From: Schaalia sp. Marseille-Q2122
GTDB taxonomy: Bacteria; Actinomycetota; Actinomycetes; Actinomycetales; Actinomycetaceae
DNA: 64,000 nucleotides
Assembly (NCBI RefSeq): GCF_903645355.1
Contig: NZ_CAHJXR010000005.1
Span: 124,001-188,000 of the forward strand
Direction of reading: 5' to 3'
A model generated the notes under the pieces. That model saw nothing but the letters and a program-made list of their open reading frames with translations. It was not told where the DNA came from and did not search any database. A program made the position numbers and the translations under genes. Numbering within the stretch: the stretch's first letter is position 1; every line of letters begins with the position of its first letter. Shown in pieces: positions 35,237-42,191 of this stretch.

Positions 35237-37351
35237 GTGGCTCTGCGTCAGCAGGCAATGGAGAACGCTCCCACGCAGACGGCCGGTACTGCCGCCGCAG
35301 TTGCCACCGTTGAGGCTCTGCCCTCCCCCACCCTGTCCCTGCCCACCCACGTTGACCCTGCCCAGTGGGGAGCGGTCAATGCCGACCTGCACGAGACGGT
35401 CGTCATCGTGGGTCACGGCGAGGTCGGCCCCTGGGGTTCGGCGCGTACTCGTCTGGAGGCAGAGCTGGGTATCCAGTCCGACGGCACCGTTGAGCTCACC
35501 CCCGCTGGCGTCCTCGAACTGGCGTGGATGACTGGCCTGCTCACCTGGTCGGACACGCCCGTTGGCGGCTGGTACGACGCTGATGATCAGCTCGTCCCTG
35601 AAGCGCAGATCTTCGATCGTTACCGTGACGAGGTCGTGGCGCGTTCCGGCGTGCGATTCTTCACTGACGATGGCCCCCTCCATGACGGGTGGACTCCGGA
35701 GCTGACCACGATCTTCCTTGATCGTGACATCACCTTCACGGTCGATACCCGTGAGGAGGCCATGTCCTACCAGGTGGCAGATCCGGAATTCACCATCGTC
35801 ACCGAGGTCGACGGCGAATGGCAGGTCACCCGTAAGTCCGGTGGTCAGGCTCGCGTGCCTCGCCGCGCGACGGTAACCCGCCGTATCGGCGGCCAGTTCC
35901 CCACGGACTTTGACCCGTCGCGTTGGGGTATCCCCGCTTCGATGATTGACTCCATCGACCGTATTGCGGTGTGGAATCTTGTCACCGCTGTGGATGCCTT
36001 CGTCTCGGCTGGCTTTAGCCCCACCGAGCTGCTGCAGATCGTCCACCCGGCTGACGTGGCTTCCACGCAGGGCACGGGCTTTGGTGGCATGACCTCCATG
36101 CACCGCCTCTTTGTGGATCGTTTCCTCGGTGAGGAATTCCCCCAGGACATCCTCCAAGAGACTCTGCCCAACGTTGTGGCCGCACACACCATGCAGAGCT
36201 ACATCGGCGGTTACGGCTCGATGATTAACCCGGTCAGCGCCTGCGCAACGGCAGCGGTGTCCATTGAAGAGGGCGTGGATAAGATCCACTGCGGTAAGGC
36301 CGATTTCGTGGTGGCTGGTGCCATTGATGATATTCAGGTTGAGTCTGTGGTGGGCTTTGGTTCGATGAACGCCACCGCCAACTCCAATGACATGCTCGCC
36401 CAGGGTATTTCCGAGCGCTTTGTGTCGCGTGCGAATGACCGCCGTCGCGGTGGCTTCGTGGAGTCTCAAGGTGGAGGCACCGTACTGCTCACCCGTGCCT
36501 CTGTGGCTTTGGAGATGGGTCTGCCTGTCCTGGGTGTGGTGGCTTTTGCTCAGACCTTCTCTGATGGTTTCCATACATCCATCCCGGCTCCGGGTATTGG
36601 CGCCCTGGCATCAGCTCGCGGCGGGAAGGCCTCGCGTCTGGCCAGCCAGCTTGCTGCCTACGGCGTGAGCATTGATGACGTGGCGGTGGTGTCCAAGCAT
36701 GACACCTCCACCAACGCCAATGACCCCAATGAGTCTGACCTGCATACTCGTATTGGTCACGCGCTGGAACGCGACGCTGGCAACCCGCTCTTTGTCGTCT
36801 CCCAGAAGACCCTGACGGGCCACGCGAAGGGTGGCGCCTGTGTCTTCCAGGTCGGTGGCATCACTCAGCTCTTCCAGACGGGTGTCATTCCTGCGAATGC
36901 GTCCCTGGATTGTGTGGATGATGCAATGGCGGCTTACCCGCACCTGGTGTGGCTGCGTTCGCCGCTCAACCTGGGTGCATCAGGCCCGATTAAGGCTGCT
37001 TTTGCGACCTCGCTGGGCTTTGGTCACGTCTCCTCCCTGGTGGCTCTGGTTCACCCCGCAGCTTTTGAGGCTCTGGTGGTGTCCAGCGTTCACGATCGTG
37101 AGGCTGGTATGAGCCTGCTCGCCCAGTGGCGCAAGCGTTCGGATGCGCGCCTCATGGCGGCGCACCGTCATCGTGAGGCGGGCATGATGGGTCACCGCGA
37201 ACTCTTCGAGGCCGCTCCCGCCCGTCGCCTGCCTACCGGTGCTGCCCTGGAGGCCGCTGGTGGAGACGCTCACGAGGTTGAGGCCGCGATGCTCCTCGAT
37301 CCGAACGCTCGTTTGAGTGCTGAAGGCGTCTACACCTCTCGCTCACAGTAG
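35237..37351 (+). CDS. fas: Type I fatty acid synthase, C-terminal ketosynthase part
   Basis: The beta-ketoacyl synthase portion of FAS-I, condensing malonyl-ACP with the growing chain. 704 residues from GTG 35237, but family-like sequence in this frame already begins at 35174, so it is a continuation of the upstream reading frame rather than a clear separate gene. GTG 35237 and ATG 35258 are the only nearby starts and have no good ribosome binding site. Motifs: SMINPVSACATAAVSIEEG (nucleophile Cys about 336), KHDTSTNANDPNE (His about 488) and KTLTGHAKGGACVFQ (His about 529). No phosphopantetheinyl transferase domain follows, as is normal in bacteria; acpS lies 225 bp downstream. Confidence 0.9.
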   Translation: MALRQQAMENAPTQTAGTAAAVATVEALPSPTLSLPTHVDPAQWGAVNADLHETVVIVGHGEVGPWGSARTRLEAELGIQSDGTVELTPAGVLELAWMTGLLTWSDTPVGGWYDADDQLVPEAQIFDRYRDEVVARSGVRFFTDDGPLHDGWTPELTTIFLDRDITFTVDTREEAMSYQVADPEFTIVTEVDGEWQVTRKSGGQARVPRRATVTRRIGGQFPTDFDPSRWGIPASMIDSIDRIAVWNLVTAVDAFVSAGFSPTELLQIVHPADVASTQGTGFGGMTSMHRLFVDRFLGEEFPQDILQETLPNVVAAHTMQSYIGGYGSMINPVSACATAAVSIEEGVDKIHCGKADFVVAGAIDDIQVESVVGFGSMNATANSNDMLAQGISERFVSRANDRRRGGFVESQGGGTVLLTRASVALEMGLPVLGVVAFAQTFSDGFHTSIPAPGIGALASARGGKASRLASQLAAYGVSIDDVAVVSKHDTSTNANDPNESDLHTRIGHALERDAGNPLFVVSQKTLTGHAKGGACVFQVGGITQLFQTGVIPANASLDCVDDAMAAYPHLVWLRSPLNLGASGPIKAAFATSLGFGHVSSLVALVHPAAFEALVVSSVHDREAGMSLLAQWRKRSDARLMAAHRHREAGMMGHRELFEAAPARRLPTGAALEAAGGDAHEVEAAMLLDPNARLSAEGVYTSRSQ

Positions 37352-37440
37352 ACGCCGCTGCGCCTGCTTCGCCAAGCGAGGCAGCGCATAACGCCTTGGC
37401 GGCAGACGCGCTGTGGCACTGAGCTACCGCGTAGCATATG

Positions 37441-37486
37441 AGGTCTGTGGGCCGGTCGGGAGGAATCCCGACCGGCCCACAGACCT
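37441..37486. terminator. Perfect 21-bp hairpin between fas and acpS
   Basis: AGGTCTGTGGGCCGGTCGGGA (37441-37461), loop GGAA, then TCCCGACCGGCCCACAGACCT (37466-37486). No T-run follows, so it may be a U-less terminator or an RNA-stabilising hairpin separating fas from acpS. Confidence 0.65.
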
Positions 37487-37576
37487 ATCCGGGCTAGGCG
37501 TCTGTGTCCTCTCCTTTTCTGTCATCATGCCTTTGTGCAAGGGATTGCTGAGGCGGCGCGTGTTAGGTTTATCCTC

Positions 37577-38077
37577 ATGATCCTTGGGATTGGCATTGAC
37601 CTGGTTGACTGCGCGGCATTGAGTGAGCAGCTCGCTCAACCCGGTTCAGTCTTCCTCTCGCGAGTGTTCACTGCCAGAGAATGGCGAACGCTTGCCAGCC
37701 GCCTGGAAGAAAAACACGGACTCTCCTTCCAGATGGGCGACCCTCTTCCCTCGGCCGCAGTGCCGCATCTGGCGGCACGCTGGGCCGCGAAAGAGGCGGT
37801 CGTGAAAGCCTGGTCTGGGGCCCTGTACGGCATGTCTCCTCCTCTTGCTGCTGAAGAGGTTGACTGGCGTGAGATCGAGGTCATCCATGACCACTGGCAG
37901 CGGCCAGCACTCCGCCTTCACGGGCGTTTTGCTGAGAGTGTTCGCCACAGCCTGCAGGACCGTGTGGCCACCGTGGATAGACTGCGGTGGCATCTGTCCC
38001 TCAGCCACGACGGACCCCATGCGATTGCCTACGTCGTCCTGGAAGCTGCCACAGGCGGCCTCGGAAAGGACGAATGA
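37577..38077 (+). CDS. acpS: Holo-[acyl-carrier-protein] synthase
   Basis: Transfers 4'-phosphopantetheine from CoA to the ACP serine, activating FAS-I. 166 residues from ATG 37577 (MILGIGIDLVDCA), the family N-terminus; the frame is open 14 codons upstream. Motifs: GIGIDLVD (Mg-binding Asp), then RWAAKEAVVKAW (catalytic Glu/Lys) and LSLSHDGPHAIAYVVLE. The middle insert (about residues 33-60) is longer than in E. coli AcpS, as in other actinobacteria. It lies directly after the FAS-I gene, matching its role, although a large hairpin separates them. It is convergent with the ssb-like gene, with only 7 bp between the two stops. Confidence 0.93.
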   Translation: MILGIGIDLVDCAALSEQLAQPGSVFLSRVFTAREWRTLASRLEEKHGLSFQMGDPLPSAAVPHLAARWAAKEAVVKAWSGALYGMSPPLAAEEVDWREIEVIHDHWQRPALRLHGRFAESVRHSLQDRVATVDRLRWHLSLSHDGPHAIAYVVLEAATGGLGKDE

Positions 38078-38084
38078 ACACCGC

Positions 38085-38759
38085 TTATGCGGCACCCCCT
38101 GAGTAGTATGCATCGGCAAATACCGATTCTGCTCCCTGATCGCTCATCAACTCGCTCGGCTCCCCACTTCCTACCGCCACAGCATCGTCGCTGTTTTCTG
38201 TGCCAGGATGATCAGAGCTGGTGAGGAAATCGGCGTCCTCAACATCCGAGTGGTGCTCCCCGATGTGGGTACGCTCAACCGGTGTTTCTTCCCCCACCAC
38301 ATCGGCGTCTGTGGCGGCAGAGGAAGCGCGCGCGTTCGCCTCGTTAGTCGAAGAGGACGCTGTACCTTCAGCGCTGGGGTCATTCGTGTGAGGGGCCTGA
38401 CCACGCCTGAAGAACATGGCGCTGCCTTGCGACAGATCGTGGCCGATGGAGGAGGCGTTGATGACGATCTCGCTGTGGATCTGCCCGGCGGAATCAACCC
38501 ACGCGTTGGCCACCGGGCGGCCCACGACAATGACGGGCTGCCCCTTGGTCAAGGAGGTTCCGAGGTTAAGGGCCAGGCGGTCCCAGGCTCGCACTGTGTA
38601 CCAGCGCGGCTCAAGATCCTCATAGTCTCCAGAATCAGTGCGCCGCCACTGGGGAACGGCAATCCGGAAACGCACCACGGGCACTCCCCTGGTGGTTCGT
38701 CCCGATGTCAGGTCTGAGCCGACCCTGGCGCGGAAGGTCAAGGTTGCTGAGTCAGTCAT
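38085..38759 (-). CDS. Single-stranded DNA-binding protein, second-type paralogue
   Basis: 224 residues from ATG 38759 with GAGGAG upstream. Residues 1-110 form an SSB OB-fold: TLTFRARVGSDLTSGRTTRGVPVVRFRIAV, then RWYTVRAWDRLALNLGTSLTKGQPVIVVGRP and EIVINASSIGHDL. The remaining half is acidic, Ser/Thr-rich and disordered, and ends SVFADAYYSGGAA instead of the DDDIPF tip that recruits repair proteins. It therefore looks like the SsbB-type paralogue of actinobacteria rather than the essential SSB. There is no rpsF or rplI next to it, which agrees. A cluster of DnaA-box-like sites lies 110 bp upstream. Confidence 0.85.
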   Translation of the reverse strand: MTDSATLTFRARVGSDLTSGRTTRGVPVVRFRIAVPQWRRTDSGDYEDLEPRWYTVRAWDRLALNLGTSLTKGQPVIVVGRPVANAWVDSAGQIHSEIVINASSIGHDLSQGSAMFFRRGQAPHTNDPSAEGTASSSTNEANARASSAATDADVVGEETPVERTHIGEHHSDVEDADFLTSSDHPGTENSDDAVAVGSGEPSELMSDQGAESVFADAYYSGGAA

Positions 38760-38867
38760 GATGCTCCTCTTTTCGCGTCGTGAATGGCGATTCTTCGACC
38801 CTCAGTAGAAGGGCCACTTCCACTCTGCGCGAAAACAAGCCCCTTGCCACAACGCACGTCGCCTGCC

Positions 38868-38937
38868 TGTGGATAACGAAAATCCCCCGTCGAGGCTGTG
38901 GATAACCTCTTTGGGGGATATTTCAGATGGTGGATAA
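38868..38937 (-). promoter_or_regulatory. Three DnaA-box-like 9-mers between orn and ssb
   Basis: TTATCCACA occurs on the minus strand at 38868-38876 and 38897-38905 (both perfect), and TTATCCACC at 38929-38937 (one mismatch). All have the same orientation, spaced 29 and 32 bp. The middle box sits in the loop of the orn terminator hairpin. Confidence 0.6.
38877..38925 (-). terminator. Terminator of orn
   Basis: On the minus strand GAAATATCCCCCAAAGAGG is followed by a 10-nt loop and CCTCGACGGGGGATTTTCG. CCCCC and GAGG pair with CCTC and GGGGG around small internal loops, ending in ATTTTC. It starts about 20 bp after the orn stop. Confidence 0.65.
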
Positions 38938-38947
38938 CTTCCAGTGA

Positions 38948-39607
38948 CTAGCTCTCTACCTGGGGTGATGCCTGACCTTGGGAGTGCCCTAAAGCGGGAA
39001 TGTCCAAAGCAAGTGCCTCTGCAGCAGCCTGACGGGCATGCTCCCGAGTGATGGGCTGGGCCGGGAAGAGCGCCCGGCGGTAGTATTCGAGCTCCTGAAT
39101 GGAGTCAAGAATATCGGCCAAAGCGCGATGCCCACCGTGCTTGACCGGGGATTCCTCGAAGGCACAGCGGTGCCAGCGCTTGGCCAATTCCTTAATAGAA
39201 GACACGTCAACAATACGGTAATGCAGGTAGTTGATGACCTCAGGCATATTGGCCTCAAGGAACATCTTGTCGGTCCCCACCGAGTTACCCGCCAGCAAGG
39301 CCTTACGCGGGCAGGCAACGAAACGCTGAATGTACTCAAGGACTTGGCGCTGAGCTTCTTCCATCGTGATGCCCTGAGCAAGATCGTCAAGCAGGCCAGA
39401 GGAGGTATGCATCTGGCGGACGAAATCACTCATATTATCCAAGGCATCCTGAGGAGGAACGATGAGAATATCAATGCCGGGATCAAGGATGCGCAGATCA
39501 CCATCGGTGACAACGACGGCCACTTCAATGAGCGCATCTTTAGCGACGTCAAGGCCAGTCATTTCGCAGTCAATCCACACCAGCGGATCTTTTACACGTG
39601 TACTCAC
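38948..39607 (-). CDS. orn: Oligoribonuclease
   Basis: Degrades 2- to 5-nt RNAs to mononucleotides, finishing mRNA decay and clearing linear dinucleotides. 219 residues from GTG 39607. DEDDh exonuclease fold: LVWIDCEMTGLD (Asp13, Glu15), then GNSVGTDKMFLEANMPEVINYLHYRIVDVSSIKEL and KHGGHRALADILDSIQELEYYR (catalytic His and Asp). The C-terminal 30 residues extend past the E. coli enzyme, as is usual in actinobacteria. It is upstream of ssb in the same orientation but separated by a terminator, so probably monocistronic. Confidence 0.95.
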   Translation of the reverse strand: MSTRVKDPLVWIDCEMTGLDVAKDALIEVAVVVTDGDLRILDPGIDILIVPPQDALDNMSDFVRQMHTSSGLLDDLAQGITMEEAQRQVLEYIQRFVACPRKALLAGNSVGTDKMFLEANMPEVINYLHYRIVDVSSIKELAKRWHRCAFEESPVKHGGHRALADILDSIQELEYYRRALFPAQPITREHARQAAAEALALDIPALGHSQGQASPQVES

Positions 39608-39798
39608 ACTCTTATTCTACCGGTGGCCTGGGAAAGAAATTGTCGCGGCCAAGAGGGAACTACGGCACGACACGCGCCATGATGGCCAACCTGAGGGCGG
39701 ACGTCTGCTTGTCAACAGCAATATGAACGCTATGAGCCGAGCAATGGCAACGGGGGTTAAGATTTGTGCACATCATTGTCGTTTCTGGAGGAGAACCC

Positions 39799-41088
39799 AT
39801 GACGTCGCTGCCAGCCCTTCCCGTCACCCCCGCTCACATTGACGAGGCAGCGCAGATTCTTCGCGGTGTGGTGCATCAGACGCAGTTGGATCGTTCGGAG
39901 CGCCTATCAGACGCCCTGGGAGTGCCTGTTTTCCTGAAGCGTGAGGACACTCAAAAGTGCCGTTCCTTTAAGGTTCGTGGTGCGTACGCGCGCATGTCAG
40001 CGTTAAGCGCGGCGCAGCGTCAGGCGGGCGTGGTGTGTGCGTCGGCTGGTAACCATGCGCAGGGCATTGCTTACGCCTGTTCGCAGTTGAAGGTGCGAGG
40101 CACGATCTTTCTTCCGTCAAATACGCCCAAGCAAAAGCGTGACCGTATCCAGACTATTGGCGGGGATTGGGTAGAGCAGGTCATTGTTGATGGAACTTTC
40201 GATCGTGCGAATGCTCTGGCGCAAGAAGCCGCCCGCACCTCGGGTCGTGTCTATGTCCATCCTTATGACGATGCTGGCACTATTGCCGGTCAGGGGACGA
40301 TTGCTGCCGAACTGTGCGAGCAGATGCCCGAGAATACCTCGTGTGTGCTTGTCCCTGTTGGCGGTGGTGGTCTGCTGGCGGGTATTGCCACCCTGTTGAA
40401 GGCGCAGCGTCCTGAGATCCGTGTGATTGGTGTTGAGCCTGCGGGTGCTGCGTCGATGCGCGCCGCCCTTGATGCGGGTGAGCCTGTGACCTTGCCTGGC
40501 GTTGATCCTTTTGTTGACGGTACGGCTGTGGGGCGCGCAGGTAGTGTGGCTTTTGACATTGTTCGCCACTTGGTTGACGATGTCGTGGTCGTCCCTGAGG
40601 GGGCAGTGTGTACCGAGATGCTTGATCTTTACCATTCTGATGGTGTGATTGCTGAGCCTGCTGGCGCTCTGGCATCAACGGCGGCTCGCAACTACTTTGC
40701 AACACCCGAACAACGCGCTCTTTTGACGGGCTCTGCATCGGGGGCGATCGTATGCGTGACCTCGGGTGGAAATAATGATTTGACGAGGTATGCCGAGGTT
40801 CAAGAGCGCTCGTTGCGTCATGAGGGCCTGCGGCATTATTTCCTGGTGACCTTCCCTCAGCAGCCCGGTGCGTTGAGGATGTTCTTGGCCGATGTGCTGG
40901 GTCCTGGCGATGACATTGTCCACTTCCAGTACACGAAGAAAAACACTCGTGAGACGGGTCCGGCGTTGGTGGGCATTGACCTTTCAAGCCGCGATGATAT
41001 TCATGGCTTGCGTCAGCGTATGGAGGATTCTCCTTTGCATGTGGAGGAAGTACCGGCCGATTCTGAGATTTTCCGCCTGCTGATCTGA
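39799..41088 (+). CDS. ilvA: Threonine ammonia-lyase (threonine dehydratase)
   Basis: A PLP enzyme converting threonine to 2-oxobutanoate and ammonia, the first step to isoleucine. 429 residues from ATG 39799, with GGAGGAG upstream; the frame is open to 39766. Motifs: CRSFKVRGAYARM (PLP Lys58), CASAGNHAQGIAYAC, PVGGGGLLAGIATLL (phosphate loop) and VTSGGNNDL. The C-terminal 85 residues (HYFLVTFPQQPGALRMFL and onward) form one ACT-like regulatory domain, the short form found in Corynebacterium-type enzymes. Isoleucine feedback inhibition is likely but not provable here. Convergent with the winged-helix regulator gene. Confidence 0.94.
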   Translation: MTSLPALPVTPAHIDEAAQILRGVVHQTQLDRSERLSDALGVPVFLKREDTQKCRSFKVRGAYARMSALSAAQRQAGVVCASAGNHAQGIAYACSQLKVRGTIFLPSNTPKQKRDRIQTIGGDWVEQVIVDGTFDRANALAQEAARTSGRVYVHPYDDAGTIAGQGTIAAELCEQMPENTSCVLVPVGGGGLLAGIATLLKAQRPEIRVIGVEPAGAASMRAALDAGEPVTLPGVDPFVDGTAVGRAGSVAFDIVRHLVDDVVVVPEGAVCTEMLDLYHSDGVIAEPAGALASTAARNYFATPEQRALLTGSASGAIVCVTSGGNNDLTRYAEVQERSLRHEGLRHYFLVTFPQQPGALRMFLADVLGPGDDIVHFQYTKKNTRETGPALVGIDLSSRDDIHGLRQRMEDSPLHVEEVPADSEIFRLLI

Positions 41089-41104
41089 GCGCAAGGGGTA
41101 CGCT

Positions 41105-41545
41105 TCAGGCGGCGAGGGCGATGCAGCGCGCGCGGGCTTGGGTGGCGATGATGGCGACTGTTGGGGAGGTGTTGAGTCGGTAGCCTGCTCCCCTGACGGT
41201 CGAGATGAGGTCACGGTCGTGAAGTTTGACGCGGAGGCGTCGGATGTGAGCGTCCACAGTGCGTGATTGTGCGTCGAGGTCGCGGTGCGCCCAGACGGTG
41301 GAGAAGAGTTCGTCGCGAGAAACCGCATGATCAGCGTTGAGCGCGAGGTGTGCGAGGAGAGCGAATTCCTGGGTGGTGAGTTCAATGTCTTCGCAGTTGC
41401 GGCGAACTCGCTTGCGATCAATGTCGATGGTCAGGCTTACCTGAGTGAGGGTGAGGCCTGCGAGGATATCGAGGAATTGTTCGTAGGTGGTGTCTGCTGC
41501 GGAGTCGAAGGTACAGGTGTCTTCGGGCGTGTAGACGAGGGCCAT
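41105..41545 (-). CDS. Stand-alone OmpR/PhoB-type winged-helix DNA-binding protein
   Basis: 146 residues from ATG 41545. Residues 35-125 form a Trans_reg_C winged helix: VSLTIDIDRKRVRRNCEDIELTTQEFALLAHLAL, then AVSRDELFSTVWAHRDLDAQSRTVDAHIRRLRVKL and LISTVRGAGYRL. That is the complete effector domain of response regulators, but there is no receiver domain and no histidine kinase nearby. The first 34 residues are acidic and unrecognised. It may bind DNA constitutively or respond through the short N-terminus. Targets are unknown; ilvA is convergent, so autoregulation or distant targets are both possible. Confidence 0.82.
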   Translation of the reverse strand: MALVYTPEDTCTFDSAADTTYEQFLDILAGLTLTQVSLTIDIDRKRVRRNCEDIELTTQEFALLAHLALNADHAVSRDELFSTVWAHRDLDAQSRTVDAHIRRLRVKLHDRDLISTVRGAGYRLNTSPTVAIIATQARARCIALAA

Positions 41546-41880
41546 GACGGTGTATCCAATTTCTTTTGGCGCCGAACCCTGAAATCACGCAACAATGCGC
41601 ACAAAAGATCTATGGGGAGTCGGTTCGGCTGTGACGGACGTGGGATAGTCGGTCACATACACATTCGTGCGCATACGCCACCCATCAGGCGGCATGTCGG
41701 CGTCACGAAAGTTGTCATGACACTAAGTGTGAGTCCCCAACATGGATCAAGCAGAAGATGCCCATATAGTGAGATTCCGTAAAGCGCGCCCTCACAAAGC
41801 TTTTCCGTGCGCCTGTCACCGCAACATCTTTCGCGTTCTCAGCGTCCCACAGTCGGCTCATCTTCCTTCTGACCAGCTCA
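41546..41880. other. Intergenic region without a recognisable gene
   Basis: About 335 bp between the winged-helix gene and the tRNA-Arg promoter. It should hold the regulator's promoter. I see no conserved coding frame, RNA or repeat. Confidence 0.5.
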
Positions 41881-41910
41881 TTGTTCTACTTTCCGCGAAG
41901 GCGCTAAGCT
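41881..41910 (+). promoter_or_regulatory. Promoter of tRNA-Arg
   Basis: TTGTTC (41881-41886) and TAAGCT (41905-41910), spaced 18 bp, lie 34 bp upstream of the tRNA 5' end. Confidence 0.5.
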
Positions 41911-41943
41911 AGGGGTGCCTACTTGTGGGCGCTTCACACACCA

Positions 41944-42016
41944 GCCTCCGTAGCTCAATGGATAGAGCAAGGGCCTTCTAATCCCGAGGTTGCAGGTTCG
42001 AGTCCTGTCGGGGGTG
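41944..42016 (+). tRNA. tRNA-Arg (anticodon TCT)
   Basis: 73 nt with the cloverleaf GCCTCCG / GCTC...GAGC / loop CTTCTAA / GCAGG TTCGAGT CCTGT / CGGGGGT and discriminator G. The anticodon TCT reads AGA/AGG. CCA is not encoded. The anticodon stem AGGGC/TCCCG has mismatches at both ends (27:43 A-G and 31:39 C-T), leaving three G-C pairs, and the acceptor stem has G-T pairs at 1:72 and 4:69. It is somewhat degenerate but still a plausible tRNA. Confidence 0.88.
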
Positions 42017-42191
42017 CTATCGCAGATCACCACTGGTTTGAAGGTATTCCTGACCAAATATCACCTTTTCCAATGTGACAATGCTTCTATTTTCATTACC
42101 TAAAACCCTTCACGATCCTTTGCCGCACTGATAGGGTAATGATGTACAAACCATGCGGGTGGCCCCTGCGCCCGCAGAAGGAAATGACATC

